This document shows positions 26,269 through 37,900 of a stretch of 64,000 nt of DNA, one piece after another; the first letter of the stretch is position 1; each line of letters opens with the position of its first letter. The stretch lies in the NCBI GenBank assembly GCA_051294375.1, contig CM119266.1, positions 21,279,987 to 21,343,986 on the forward strand. Reading direction: 5' to 3'. Below the pieces are notes generated by a model. It was not told the DNA's origin, did no database searches, and was given only the letters and a program-made list of their open reading frames with translations. The position numbers and the translations under genes were made by a program. This stretch comes from Paraspadella gotoi (lineage: Eukaryota > Chaetognatha).

Positions 26269-26353
26269 AGTTATTTTTCAGGTTGTGTTCACAAAAGTTT
26301 GTTCCCGAGAGAAAATTGTATTCTTAAATTACGAATATGACGTTGTTTGCTGC

Positions 26354-26466
26354 GACGACGAATACGATGACGACGACAACAACGACGACGATGACGACGA
26401 CTTTTCCAAATCGTGGCGATTCCTGAATCCAATTGACTTTTGCCACTTTTGTTTACGTCGATTTTG

Positions 26467-26504
<38 letters not shown>

Positions 26505-26505
26505 A
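26354..26505. repeat. (GAC)n and (GTC)n triplet tracts in opposite orientation
   Basis: ACGACGACGA-type repeats at 26354-26402 and TCGTCGTCG at 26466-26502 are imperfect reverse complements 60 bp apart and could pair as a hairpin. The D- and S-runs in frames are compositional. Confidence 0.85.
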
Positions 26506-26906
26506 AAATATGCAAATGGCGTCCAAACCGTCCAGCGACGGAGATTCTAACATCCGCGTTGCACTTTCTGGCAAGATGTGGCGAAAAGAGCGATGAGGAA
26601 TGCAAGATGTACATTGTACAATATATCTCCTATTTGTTGTTTATTGTACTTCGCGCTTTATATATATTTAACATCCATTTCAATTTGATTCAAGACATAT
26701 ATTCTCATTTTATTATCAGAAAAATTCGTACTATTTTCGCATTACCCTTTTCAAATTAATTAACGAAAATTTCAAAATTAAACAGGAATTAATTTTAACA
26801 AAAAGAGAGGCATTCTAAAAACAGTCAAACTGAATTAGGGTCACATCTTTTTTTGAAACCTAATTACTTTCACTTTCATTTTTAAAAAATCCCGAAAAAC
26901 AAAGTT

Positions 26907-27545
26907 GCTCACTGCTCAGTAGAGTGATGTGAAAATGATAAAATTTTAGAAAATTAAAATTTAGCATATAAAACATGAACATAAAAACCATTAAAAATAC
27001 TTTAGTAAATTTATTTTTTAATTTTATACATTAGTGGGCACCAGTGAGCTATATGTAAATATAGTAATAAGTATATAATAGGCTAAAATTTTAAAATGCA
27101 AATTTTCAAATTTTAAGATCGGATTTGGATTTCTTTCAAAAAGTTGTTAAAAGAAAGTATAATTCTTTTTTAAAAATTATTTTATTAAGTTAGTCAAAAA
27201 TGTAAAAAACTATATTTAAGATACCGATTTTTAATTTACGGTTTAAAAAATATAGTTTTTTGTAATTTTAACCTACTTAATGACTTAATTTTTGAAAAAG
27301 ATTTATATTTTCTTTTATCAACTTTTAACGAGGAATCTGAATCTGTTTTCAGAATTAAAAAAAAACATTTTAAAATTTTGACATTATATAAGGGTAGTAC
27401 TATATACAAAATAAGCTGACTGGGCTACTATATTTGTAAAAAAAGAAAAATAACTACAGATTAGTATCCACTAATATGATAGTTTTCAAGATATAACTGC
27501 TAAATTTCAATTCCAAACTTTCACTTCACCCTACTGCTCAGCATT
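26907..27545. repeat. Foldback (inverted) repeat abutting the stop of the EGF-kringle gene
   Basis: Two AT-rich arms of roughly 250-320 bp (about 26907-27215 and 27240-27545) are imperfect reverse complements about a centre near 27227. The innermost arms are the runs around AAAAACTATATTTAA and its inverse. The outer ends carry CTGCTCAGTAGAGTGA and, inverted, TCACCCTACTGCTCAG. The right outer end overlaps the kringle stop codon (27538-27540). A related copy lies at 20690-21010. A non-autonomous mobile element is likely; no coding capacity is seen. Confidence 0.65.
27181..27186 (-). promoter_or_regulatory. Candidate poly(A) signal for the EGF-kringle gene
   Basis: AATAAA occurs on the minus strand about 350 bases downstream of the stop. 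It lies inside AT-rich repeat DNA where this hexamer is common by chance, so the assignment is weak. If correct, nearly all of the 3' UTR is repeat-derived. Confidence 0.25.
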
Positions 27546-29083
27546 TAGGAACAGGGCAGTATTCCCAAGATTTTTTATGCCCCAAAGATTTTTTTTTGTA
27601 GCACCAAGGACGATCACCATTGTCTGGATTTCTGCAGTAGTTCTCGACTAGTCCAGCATTTGGTTTCCTAAAAATAAAGTTACATGCATTTTTTTTTCAG
27701 CCTCACTCTGCTAAAGGATTAAATAGATTTCAAAAAACTTACTTTCTTGGGTTGTTATGGGGCGAAATAGATTTGCTCCATGGTTGACAATCGAATCCAC
27801 TATTTGTAAATGACACGAAACCTCGATAATCACTTCCAGTTCCTGTGTAGCAATCCTCTGGACGAAAAAATATTACAGTTTCATTATTTTTTAAACAAAT
27901 TATCCCAATGACTTATTTTTATTTTATCAAAACTACCAAAAAAATTAATGGTTAAGATTTACAAAAACATAGGTAAAAATTGTACAATTTTGAAACTTTT
28001 TTAGTCAAAATATGTATTAACTTACTTTTCTCGCAGTCTTTTCCAAAGTATACCAAAAGGCATTCGCATGAGTATCCATGTGAGCGGATTAGACAAGTGC
28101 CGCCGTTTTTGCACGGGTTGTTTGAGCAAGCATGGAGAGCTTAAGGGTGAAAACATTTTCATTATTGCCTAACAATCTTTACTCTCTCAGTGAAATCTCC
28201 TAAAAATTGTTTACGAATTAGCACTCAAAAAGAAATGTTTTGGACAATTCTTTTTATTTTATGTTAACTCTTGAACCACTCACTTTTTTCACAGTTTTTT
28301 CCCACAAATGGTGCTTGGCAATTGCAAAAATAGGTTCCACTAAGTGGTATGCATGTACCACCATTCATGCATATTGTGTTAGCGCATGGGGATAAAGCTA
28401 GAAAAAAAAGTTTCTTTATACTTAATTATGATTAATCAATCGATTAATCAATCAATCAACTAATTTATCAATCAATTAATCATTATATGAAATTAGTACA
28501 ACAAATATAAAAAGTATTCATTCATTTAATAAATAAGCTATCTTACTTATTGTACTCCGCACAAGCATCAAAATACAAGGAGCTGAATTTATGAAATTGG
28601 TACTACCAATATAAAATTTATCCATACATTTAATAAATTAACTATCTTGCCCCTGACTTTGGACAGGCTTTGGTGGTTTAAGGCCTCCATCACACTTACA
28701 AGATAATCACATAGCAGGTCCCTGCAAGCTTTCAATCAAGACTCTCTCACAGTCACTACCACAGTACCTGGCTTCTCTATCAACGAAGTGGTATAATATT
28801 TCAAAGAATGTTTCAATTGTAAGAAAAGACCACTATTATTATAAATTATAATTAATTATAATCATTAATCAGTAACCCTAACCTTCAAGTTAAGATCAAA
28901 CTTAAAAAATTAACCTTATTCCGAATTCAATATTTAATGGGGCATTCTTGGAAAATAAGGCCCACTGATTGAGTCTCACTCTTCCGCGCGTCTTCACTCT
29001 TTACCTTCATTTTCAGCCGGAAATCCATGAGCGAATTGAGACACACCGAGGAAGAAGAGGGCGACGATGGCGCGTTGGGACAT
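27538..29083 (-). CDS. Secreted EGF-EGF-kringle protein (five coding exons, 183 aa)
   Basis: Seen: on the minus strand five exons join in frame with GT-AG introns: 29083-29005, 28397-28284, 28139-28026, 27857-27743 and 27667-27538 (552 nt including TGA). Intron phases are 1, 1, 1, 2. Exon 1 encodes a signal peptide ([20 protein letters not shown], likely cut near residue 20). Exons 2 and 3 each encode one six-cysteine EGF domain with the CxNGGTC core and a CxC...GK(N/D)CEK end. Neither starts with the acidic calcium-binding motif. Exons 4 and 5 split a complete kringle: [46 protein letters not shown], with all six cysteines. The stop follows the last kringle cysteine directly. Known: EGF plus kringle is the N-terminal layout of urokinase- and HABP2-type proteases, where it binds receptors or matrix. 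Here no protease domain follows. Inference: an extracellular binding or signalling protein. Ligand unknown; a 5' UTR exon may lie upstream. Confidence 0.9.
28398..29004 (-). other. Intron 1 of the EGF-kringle gene, with repeat insertions
   Basis: This 607-bp intron runs from donor G|GTAAAG to acceptor TTTCTAG. It is far longer than the other three introns (144, 168 and 75 bp) because it contains an (AATC)n-like stretch near 28432-28485 and a dispersed repeat at about 28580-28710 that recurs at 62225-62320. The other introns look free of repeats. Confidence 0.75.
28580..28710 (+). repeat. Dispersed repeat shared with 62225-62320
   Basis: AATATAAAATTTATCC, GCCCCTGACTTTGGACAGGC and GTTTAAGGCCTCCAT recur at the second site in the same order and orientation. 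It lies in intron 1 of the EGF-kringle gene. Confidence 0.6.
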
Positions 29084-29108
29084 CTCTTTATAGACGAATT
29101 CAATTTAA

Positions 29109-29181
29109 AAATATTTCATGATTACATTAGATTATTATACGAATTATACTAATATTTCATGATTACATTAGATTATTATAC
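29109..29181 (+). repeat. 42-bp direct duplication upstream of the EGF-kringle gene
   Basis: ATATTTCATGATTACATTAG plus ATTATTATAC occurs twice at a 42-bp period, about 25 bp upstream of the start codon. No promoter element can be assigned in this AT-rich stretch. Confidence 0.85.
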
Positions 29182-29399
29182 TAATGTTTTGAAAAATTAT
29201 AAAAAGTTAACTAAATTTAATATAAATAATATTTTTACATACTATATTTGACATATTTTGTCCAATAATATATTTTTAATATAATTTGTTTCCAAGAAGG
29301 ACCATACAAAATTCAATTTGAAAATAAGGCAATAATTATTGCCGTCTCTTGCGGTAAAATGACTCGATCCAGTCGTGACTTTCCTTTTTACGAGATCAA

Positions 29400-31110
29400 G
29401 TTTGATGAAGAAAATTACTTCAAAATAAATTTTTAGCGCCGTATCTGCTTACAGGCATGTCCCGGCTCTATAAATTTTACTTTGTCGGACCATGGGTCCC
29501 TCCAAAATCTTATTCGTAAGCGACTTAGATCATGTCAAAACATCGAATTATGTGGATTGGTCCGTCCATCTATCCATGCCTCTTTCCAGTTTGTCTGTCC
29601 GTCAGTCTGTCTGTTCGTTCATTCGTCTTTCTGTGTGTCTGTGTGATTGAGCGCGAAACACAAGTTTCCATGGAATGATCTGCGTGCCAAGTCAATGGTT
29701 TAAATAAAAAAAAAACTATTTTCAGTTTTGATTTTACTTTTTATATTAAATATAAAATATATCAATTATTGCAGCTTGCTTTTAATATTAATATAAAAAG
29801 TATAATCAATTTCTGACAGGTTTTTTTAATACATTATTAAATAAAATTAATAATTATTAAATCAATCAATAAATTAATTTATCAATCAATTAATTATTTA
29901 ATCTATCATTTAATCAATCAATCAATCAATCAATCAAATCAATCAGACACAGTTTTAAATTATAACAGAGCAGTATCAAAACCTTTTTAGGTCGTTACTC
30001 TTAATCTTAATGACTCTAGACAATTTTCGTGTTCATTAACGGCAATACACTCTATGAACGCACGTGACAGGCTTTTCCAATTTCTGGTTTAACAGGACGA
30101 ACTTCTTTTTTAGAAACAATTTTCTTCAAGGCTGAACTTATTTATTATGAGAAAAAATAACGTGATCAAAAACGTTAGTTTACCTCGGATCCCAAAATGA
30201 TTAATTGGAATATTTGTAGATGATTAAAAACGCCACGAGAGAAAGAGAGAGAGAGAGAGATATTGATATTGATATTGAAAATAGGAGTAGAGCTTTAGGT
30301 CAGTTTTCCAAACTACCTCAAAAAGCTACTTTATCAAAAATAGAATTTAACAGAGAGAGAGAGAGAGAGAGAATGACAGAGAAAGAATGACAGAGAAATT
30401 GAAATACTGAAAGCAAAAGTGAGGCTTGAGGCCAGTGTTTTACACTGCCTTTAAAACCTACCTTCGACGAGAATTTTTCTTGTCAAACTTCTTTTCTCAC
30501 TTCGTTTTTAACTAGTCCCGTGGTGGAGAGACTGGCGGATCGACCGACCGACCAATTCCAAACGAGTCACGTTTTTTTTCTAAATGGATCTTCATGATTT
30601 CATCTTTCTTCAAAAAATAAGTTAACCCCGCCTTTTTGCTTTTGTTCTTCGGTTGTGGCTCATTGAGTCATACCATCAGGTACCTACCCTGCGTGAAGCG
30701 TGAGGACGGCCGTAAACCACCTAGGGGACGTCGAAAACCCTCAAGCCTGGTTCCATGCCCAGGACCTGTCTATTGCTGCTAGAGAAGGCAACGACGATAC
30801 GAATAGTAATAAACATGATTTTTGTTTTTTCCATTTAACTCATTTTCACTCGCACGATTCCATCGAAACTTTATATCCTACGTGATCCTTCACATGATTA
30901 AACACTTTCCTACCCGCACACAATTTCCTCTCAATCCATCCTTTCAATAATGGAATAATTGAAGATTTAATTCTACAGGGAGACGGACGGACGGACGGAC
31001 GAATTTAAGTGGAACTGAACCCGACATGATTGTCGGGGGCGGAATCGACGGACAGACAACGCTGGATTATCGAGTCGAATCTACGACTAAGCCATAATCG
31101 AACAACACAT
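29400..31110. mobile_element. Foldback/TIR-type element with about 300-bp inverted arms (copy 1)
   Basis: The left arm (about 29400-29720) carries GTATCTGCTTACAGGC, CGGCTCTATAAATTTTAC, a (GTCTGTCC)-rich run and GAAACACAAGTTTCCATGGA. The right arm (about 30810-31110) carries inverted equivalents: CACGATTCCATCGAAACTT, a (GACG)n run near 30980 and GGATTATCGAGTCGAATC. The inner part holds (AATC)n, GA tracts and a SINE-like segment. No transposase frame is seen. It resembles a non-autonomous DNA transposon; exact ends and target-site duplication were not determined. Confidence 0.55.
30650..30815 (+). mobile_element. SINE-like segment, copy 1, B box lost
   Basis: GTGGCTCATTGAGTCATACC resembles a tRNA-derived head (A-box-like TGGCTCATTGAG). 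The sequence runs on through GAGGACGGCCGTAAACCACC to a tail with ACGACGATACGAATAGTAAT. Relative to 45661-45860 about 20 bases containing the B-box-like GGGATCAATCCCC are missing. The short open frame here is a shadow. Confidence 0.4.
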
Positions 31111-31287
31111 TTCGCGAGTAATTACTATTTGCATATGATAACATAACATGTATAAAGATGGGTTTCTTTAGAATTTGAGTTTTGATTTCTGGGGAAAAAA
31201 AAATTAAAACATTATTTTAATTCATGCTTCGAAACAGAGCGCATGCGCGAAACATCGAATAAATTCAACGTTTTTCTTTCTTTTACT

Positions 31288-31332
31288 CGCGAGTTTTTTT
31301 TTTTTTTTTTTTTTGTTTTTTTTTTTTTTTTT
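31288..31332. repeat. Poly(T) tract
   Basis: About 40 T with a single G and few other bases. Shorter in the second copy (46326-46347). It could be the reversed tail of a retroposed element. Confidence 0.8.
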
Positions 31333-31339
31333 TCTTCTT

Positions 31340-31930
31340 GAATTCGAAGATTGAAATCCTCAGTCGCGAATCCTCTTCCTCCCACGAGTCTTGACCATTC
31401 TGCTTTAACCTCGTTCCTGATCGCGCGCGCCCGTTCGCTTATCTCTCCACTCTTGCCCGCTCGCGTTCGCCTCCCGTTTTATCTCTATACTGCTCGCTCG
31501 AGTCATGTTCGTTCTAGCCGCGCTCTGCTCTCACCAGCTCGATCTCATCCGTTCATTTTTGCCCGCTCGCTCTCGCCCGTACTCGTCGTTTTTCTCTCAC
31601 CCCTTGAATTTTCTATACTTGCTGCCCGCTTCGACATCGTCCTCGCTGTCCCTCGCTCCATTTTTCGTCTCTCGCTGCCCGATTCGCATCGTCCTCGCCG
31701 CCCGACACGGCCTTGGACCGCGCACCTCTCTCAAAGCAACATCTCACGTACCCTTTCTTCTTTTTTCTTATTTCCCATTCTTCGCGGTATCGGTCCGCGG
31801 TTTAGAGTTTTATTCTCCGCCCTTCCCGGCCGCCGTCGGGTCCGCCGCCCCGCCGCCCGCCGCGCCGCGCGTCTCGAGGCCCCGCGCAGTGGCCGCAGAC
31901 CGACTGGCCGGTAGGTCGAAAGCAGTCTCA
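31340..31930. promoter_or_regulatory. Pyrimidine-rich to CpG-rich block (copy 1), possible promoter
   Basis: CGCTCGCTCTCGCCCG-like words repeat, then 31820-31915 becomes very CpG-rich. The plus-strand frames of 187 and 147 codons are not conserved in the second copy because small indels shift them, which argues against a protein. A promoter or untranslated exon is possible. Confidence 0.3.
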
Positions 31931-32058
31931 AAACCCAATTTGCGATAAACTAGTATAGGTAAATGACGAACATTACTGTAAAGGTCAAGCATAATGGCAC
32001 AGTAAAAACGAGGCCCTTTCTTCTCTGGCGGAGGGGGCCGAGATAGATGGAGGGAGGG

Positions 32059-32059
<1 letters not shown>

Positions 32060-32093
<34 letters not shown>

Positions 32094-32145
32094 GAGAGAG
32101 GAGAGAGAGAGGAGAAGAGAGAGAGAGAGAGAGAGGGGAGGGGGG
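32060..32145. repeat. (GA)n microsatellite (copy 1)
   Basis: Interrupted GA tract inside purine-rich sequence. The homologous tract at 47055-47118 differs in length and interruptions. Confidence 0.9.
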
Positions 32146-33355
32146 TGGGGGAAAGTGAGGTGGTCGCCGGTTTAAGGATTTCGGAACGTCGTTGGATATC
32201 GTTGAGGTCGCGTTGGGGGGGTAAGAGGAGGGGAGGTGGAAGGGGAGGCGTAAAAGGTTCGGTGGTTGCATTAGGAATGCGAACTCAGGTTGTTCTGTTT
32301 GGAAGATAATCTTGACAAGAGTGGTGGGAATGAATTAAACATCAGACGCATATGAAAGTGAATCAGGTCAGTTAATTTTTTTTGTTTTGGTAAGATGGAA
32401 AGATCTGGGAAGGTGGTCACTGGTTAACCGACATGGGGAGACCATTTAGGCCTTTTTTTTTCCAAAACGCCCCATTTAATTTTAAATTTGAATAGCTTCA
32501 TTTGTTGAAGTTAAAAATTAGGTTGAGGTTGGTGTTAGGGATTAGGGCTATGAATAAGGTGTTGGATTAGGTTAATTATTTAGGGTTAGGAGTTGGTGGT
32601 AGATGGAATTAAAAAGGAGAAGTAAAGGATAAGAAAAGGATGAATTTCAAGAATGATATATAAGCAGTATATTATACATAAAAGAAACAAGTGGGAAAGT
32701 GGATACTAGATAGTGACAACTGGAGTGTGTGAAGGAAAAGGAAGGAGAAAAGAAGAAGAAGAAAGAAGAGAAGAAAAGAAAAGAAACGAAAAAAAAAAAA
32801 GAGGTTTATAATTCGCCATGCGTTCTCCTCAGTTTCGCGCCACTGCCGAGAGAGAAAGAGAGAGAAGAAAAAAGAAGCTTTACCAAGGTTATCGAACTTA
32901 CACTGTGTTCGGACATAAAGAAGCCAATTTTGAACATTAGAAAAACAAGGACCTGCTCTCCGTATTGCAAATCTCTCTCTCTCTTCCTCTCTCTTCTCTC
33001 AGTCATTCTCTCGTCTCTCTCTTTCTCTCTCTCTCTTCCGGGGAATTTGAGGATATTATCTCGGCTAATGGAAGAAACGATGCAGGTCGGCACACCGGCA
33101 TCGTTGCCCGTTAGCTCGTGCTCTTTGCAGGCGGACTGCGTATCGTAGAACTGCGAGGATAATCTGACAACATATGACGTTATGGTTTATAAACATTATA
33201 CAATTAAGGTACACAATTACGATAATTTAATGTTTTTAAATGCAGATAAGTTGATTCTGATAAATTAATATCATAGTTCAGAATCAATTTCAAATAAAAA
33301 GCAGGCAGTTCGCGTTTAAAATCATCCATTGCTCTTTTTGTTAATGTTCAATCCG

Positions 33356-33466
33356 CTGCAAAATTACTGCAGATTGCGCTCGCCACGTAATCCATACTTT
33401 ACCGTACCTTGTCGGAATTTTAAAACGGGGCATCGTCGAGGAAGTAGCAAGCCTCGTCGAAGGGTA
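33356..33466 (+). other. Weak exon candidate (copy 1)
   Basis: TTACTGCAG| to |GTAAGT brackets about 90 bases, open in one frame (RSPRNPYFTVPCRNFKTGHR). The second copy (48582-48678) keeps both splice-like signals but carries single-base changes and indels. No domain is recognised. Confidence 0.15.
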
Positions 33467-34532
33467 AGTAAAACCGATATTCGGAGTTCGTACGCTCGTG
33501 TTGAACCCGCGGGTAAGGACGCTTCTCACCTCTTACCCCTTGGCTCGGCTCTCGGTCTCCGTTTCTAAATATTGTTCGAGGCGGAAGAGAAGAAAAATGC
33601 GGGTTTATTGTCTGGGAGAATAATCGCGTCAATCTCGCCGGTGTTTTCTTTCGGAGTAGCCAAAGCGGGAGAATTGGGGATTGGGAAATGGGGGAATTGG
33701 GGATTTGGGGAAATCTTTTGGTGAGAAAAAAGGAAATAAAGGAAATTGGGGATTTGAATGCGGGTGCATTTAGGGAATCGGGACAGGAGTTGGATGTATG
33801 TATGCTAAGTATCATTACATGTATATTATTAAGGTTTTATACTATGTTCCTTCTAACAGCAGGTATCGTAATCTCTCCTCTCTTTATAATAAAACGCCAT
33901 CTTCTTGTTCCATATACGCGACACTTGGCGCCGTCGTAAAGTACTAACGCCGGCTTTTAATTTCCTTGATGCCTGGAGCGCGTCAAAATGGTGAGGCTGC
34001 ATTCGTTGGCGTCTCTTGGCGCGAGTTTGGCGTCGCCGGAAATATCGTCACCGGCGCGTGGCTTCCCGTATCGTTTCATCAAAAATTGCTTTGAAAATTA
34101 ATCGAGTTAATTTTTTTTTTTTAAATTTAAGTTTAAACTCTGGTTATTTTAGGAACGTTTTTGGTATTTTCAACATGCTTTATTTTTCCTTTCGCTTGAT
34201 GGCTTCACTTTCTCCCCGATCTCTCTCCAACTTCTGACCCGCTTAGTACATCTTCCATGTTTCTTTTTCACGCGTAAATGAACGCACTTTTCCTCTCACC
34301 CGCCTCCTCTCCTCTTGACGCCACTTTATCCCTCTTTAGACCCGCTCTTTAGAACTTCCGCTTTCCCCCACACTTGTACCCCACACTGTACCCATCGCTT
34401 CTTCCACCCTTCCCCATCCGCTTTCGGAGGCCTCGTCTGTTGTCTCCATCCATTAAGCCTTCGTCGGTGGCTTCAACTTCTGTCTTCTTCACTTCACTCA
34501 TGCCATCTATCATATAAGAAACGGAAAGAGTG

Positions 34533-34573
34533 AGAGGGAAAAAAAAGAGCAGAGGAGAGAGGAGGAGAGAGAG

Positions 34574-34626
<53 letters not shown>

Positions 34627-34694
34627 GAGAGAGAGCAGAGAGGGAGAGAGAGGCAGAGAGAGAGGAGAGAGAGAGAGAGAGGAGAGAGAGAGCA

Positions 34695-34727
<33 letters not shown>

Positions 34728-34859
34728 GAGAGAGGAGAGAGATCCTCTTTCAGTAAAATGTCTAAGTTGGAACAAAGAGGTCCGGAGGGCCTCAAAGTTT
34801 GTTTCTAAAAAAGTAATAAACTTTACATCATTCGAAATTCTCTCTTCACTCTCTCTCTC

Positions 34860-34900
<41 letters not shown>

Positions 34901-34918
34901 CTCTTCTCCTCTCTCTCT
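34533..34918. repeat. (GA)n and (CT)n tracts facing each other (copy 1)
   Basis: A GA tract (34533-34741), about 100 bp of unique spacer and a CT tract (34844-34918) could fold back on each other. Homologous arrangements lie at 49680-50060 and 59555-59884, each with different tract lengths. Confidence 0.9.
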
Positions 34919-34989
34919 CTCCTCCCATCCTCCTCTCCCTCTCCTCTACACTCTCCCGGCGAACGAGTCTGGTTGTCCTTTCCTTGGGT

Positions 34990-37900
34990 CTGGTGATCAG
35001 TAGGCGATTTCAGCTTCTGTACGCATCAACGTCTGCTTCGAAAGTGTTGTCCTATCAATGAGTTCTTTTGGTCAGCCGCCTGCTTTTACCACGCTCTATC
35101 GTGTTGAAGTTTCGATCAGGTGGCGTTGTGGGACTGCTTGGTTGTTTGTTGCGTTCAACGTGGATATTATGAAGTCCTGGGGGAGAGTGTCGATGTGCCG
35201 GTGTGTCCCCTTGAAGGTTTTTGGCCTTCCCCCTGCGTTCTGGTTGTTTTGAGTGATCGACCTTGATGGTTTGCATCTGGTCCTAGGTTGAACAGGTCGC
35301 AGGGGTGTAGTTAGGTTCCTTGTCTCAAACCAGGCTTGACTTGCCCGGGATGGTTCTGAATATTTTCAGCGACCTTTATTTGTTTGGTGACATATACTCC
35401 TTTCGTACTTTGCCAGCCCGTTTCTTTGGTTGAATCCCTCGTCCTCATGATTAGGGTAATTCGATCATTTCACTGAGCATGTCGAGTTCGGGATGACTCA
35501 ACGAACCAATCTATGGCGGATATCGTTTTTTTTTCTGATGAAAGTATCGGGTCTCTTTGTTTTGCGGTTTTGCATATAGCCTTCTCTATATTGGCTTTCC
35601 TCTGTGAGAATCTTTGGTCTTACGAAATTCAAAGAATCTTGCTCTGAAAAGCTTGCATCCTCATTTAATTGTTTTTTTTGGCAACTAACGTGCCACGTGG
35701 GGGCGTGTCCGTGATAAGATCCAGATCGCTTCTGGGCTTTTGTTTGATGCGTAGACGGATTTTCGGCAAAACCTGTTCGTAATTTCGCCACTTCGTCGAA
35801 CCCTGCTGGATAGAAGGGTGTGTCGAGGGGCGTCACTTGACCTTGGTCAGTGAGCGGGTCAAGGAGTCGCAGGGTTGTCTTCACTTTTAACCTAAGGATG
35901 ACTTCCTGGGTTGGCATTCTGTCTGATTTCCGTTATCCACCTGGTAGCATTGGTGGGTTAGGCAACTGTTTGTCTGTCAATGTTTGATCCATCACCCTTC
36001 TTGAAAGTACTGTGAACGGTGACGAGGGTGACGTTTCGTCCGGCAAGGTGTATCCTCTGAATTTTCGACACATCATGTTAAAGGCGAGTGTTTCTAGAAT
36101 GTTGATTAATGCTTTATCCTATACTACTCGTCCGGAGAAATGATTTTCGAATGAAAAGACAACGGGTAACTCGACGCCGTCCGCAGTGGGGTTTTAATGC
36201 CGCTCGGCATTGCGCTTGGTGCTTGGGCGATTGGCATATATTTCTGTATGAGCCTGTGTTTAATTCTTGCATTCATTGAGGAGTTTTTAAACCAGGTGGA
36301 TGATCTGATTTTCCTGACGAGCAAGGCTGCAGCATTTACATGTGTTTTGCTCGTCAGTTTTGAAATCTTTTTTTGTCGATCAGGGTGAGGGCGTGGAGAG
36401 GTTGGGCGATGTAGGAGAAACGATGTGTTGAAGCATTGTAGTAATTTAGTGATGCTAGCATCGCCTGAGTTCTTTGCGTTTTTAGCGACTGCCTCTCAGT
36501 TTGATCTCCCTGACGGCGTCAAGTTTTTCTCTTTGGCGGCATGAGTTTGCTTTTTGGACGAGTACTGAAGGCTAGGATTTTTATGTCCTCTTTCGCAGTA
36601 GCAGTACACTTTTTGTCATTTGAGGACGCACGTTTCCCTCTCTGCTCTCTGAGGAGGTCGCGTAATTCTTCTCGGCATGTCCTCTGGAGAACTTAGCTGT
36701 GAGTGATTAGATCGTCCGACATAGACGAGTACAAACTCTTTCACACATACTGTGGATAAGTCTTTGAAGATTTTCGTCAGCTAGCAATGGCTTGGAGCAC
36801 GTTGACGGGCTGTTTGACGACCTCCCATGCGCAGTTTTATTCATCCAGCCAGTTGTGTCCGGCTCACGGCGAAGGTTGTGACGGTTTGGCAGCGGGTCTG
36901 GAGAGATTAACTTGGTGAAGCATGCTAAGATGTCGACCGAGCATTGGAGCCTCGTGTGGCTTGTAATTGCTCTACCCGATATCGATGCTATCGTTTGAGG
37001 CTCAGTTGCATAAGTAGAAATGTTGTTGTTGACAGCCGAGAGGTCACAGATTAGTCGGCCATTGTTTTGCAAGGTTTCATCATTCATTGCCTGATCCTGG
37101 CCTTCAGCGATCTGTGTCGCAGGTTTTTTAATGACGGAAGGCGTTCGAATAGGCTCTCGTTCCTTGTTCCTGGAAGAAAAGATGCCCAGCACTTCTCATA
37201 AACCTGCCCCAGATAATCGCATTGAGGGCGGCCTTTCTTCTGACCGGGTCCTGATTGGCGAAATTTTTGGTTTTCTTGGGCAGAGTCGTCGTTGGTGTTT
37301 CTGTAACCCAGTTCTACCCTTGTAGCTTTGAGAAATTGCCGCTCCTTGCCAGTCATTTATCGTGGATTTCGCCGAATTACATCTCGATATTTTCTCCGAA
37401 ACACCAATGAACGAATATCCCAGACTAGTTATGGCCTTTTCTCTATAGGCTTGGGTCGACGTCTTGTAGAAAACTGTAGGTTTTAGAAAAGCTTCTTTTT
37501 TGCCTCGCTGCGTGCATAGGCTTCTGTTTTCTCTTTTGGCGGGGGCATACCTCGAATTAGCTTTAAGTTCTTCAGCAACTTGGCCTTGGTGATGTATTAT
37601 GGTCGTGGCTGGGATGTGATCCTTTTCGGACCTTCCTTAGAATGCCGGTTCCATATACGCCCAGACAGGTCAGCTTGTATCGTTGAGGTATTCGGTATAT
37701 GCGTGCTATAGGCATTCTGGTCTCTAAAGGTGTAGTTCCATCTTTGCCTGCGTTAGTGGATCATGGGGCGTGCTGTTCCCACAGTGGTCCGGGTTTGGCA
37801 TCAAGTTCGATTCCCTCCTTTTCAGCTGATACCGTCTGCGATGTACATTTTGTCAATGGTTTTTTTGCTTCGATGATCCAACCTCGTTCCGGTAAAGTTT

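Noticed and set aside
29085-29092. TATA box (CTATAAAG on minus) for the EGF-kringle gene
   Set aside because: It ends two bases before the start codon, too close to direct transcription of that codon's mRNA.
31351-31948. 187- and 147-codon plus frames
   Set aside because: The homologous sequence at 46366-46955 has shifted frames through one-base indels, so no conserved protein exists.
35498-37356. Minus-strand frames at 35498-35917, 36707-37192 and 37084-37356 as genes
   Set aside because: Short, lacking splice-consistent continuation, and no confirmed domain; kept only as part of a possible decayed element.
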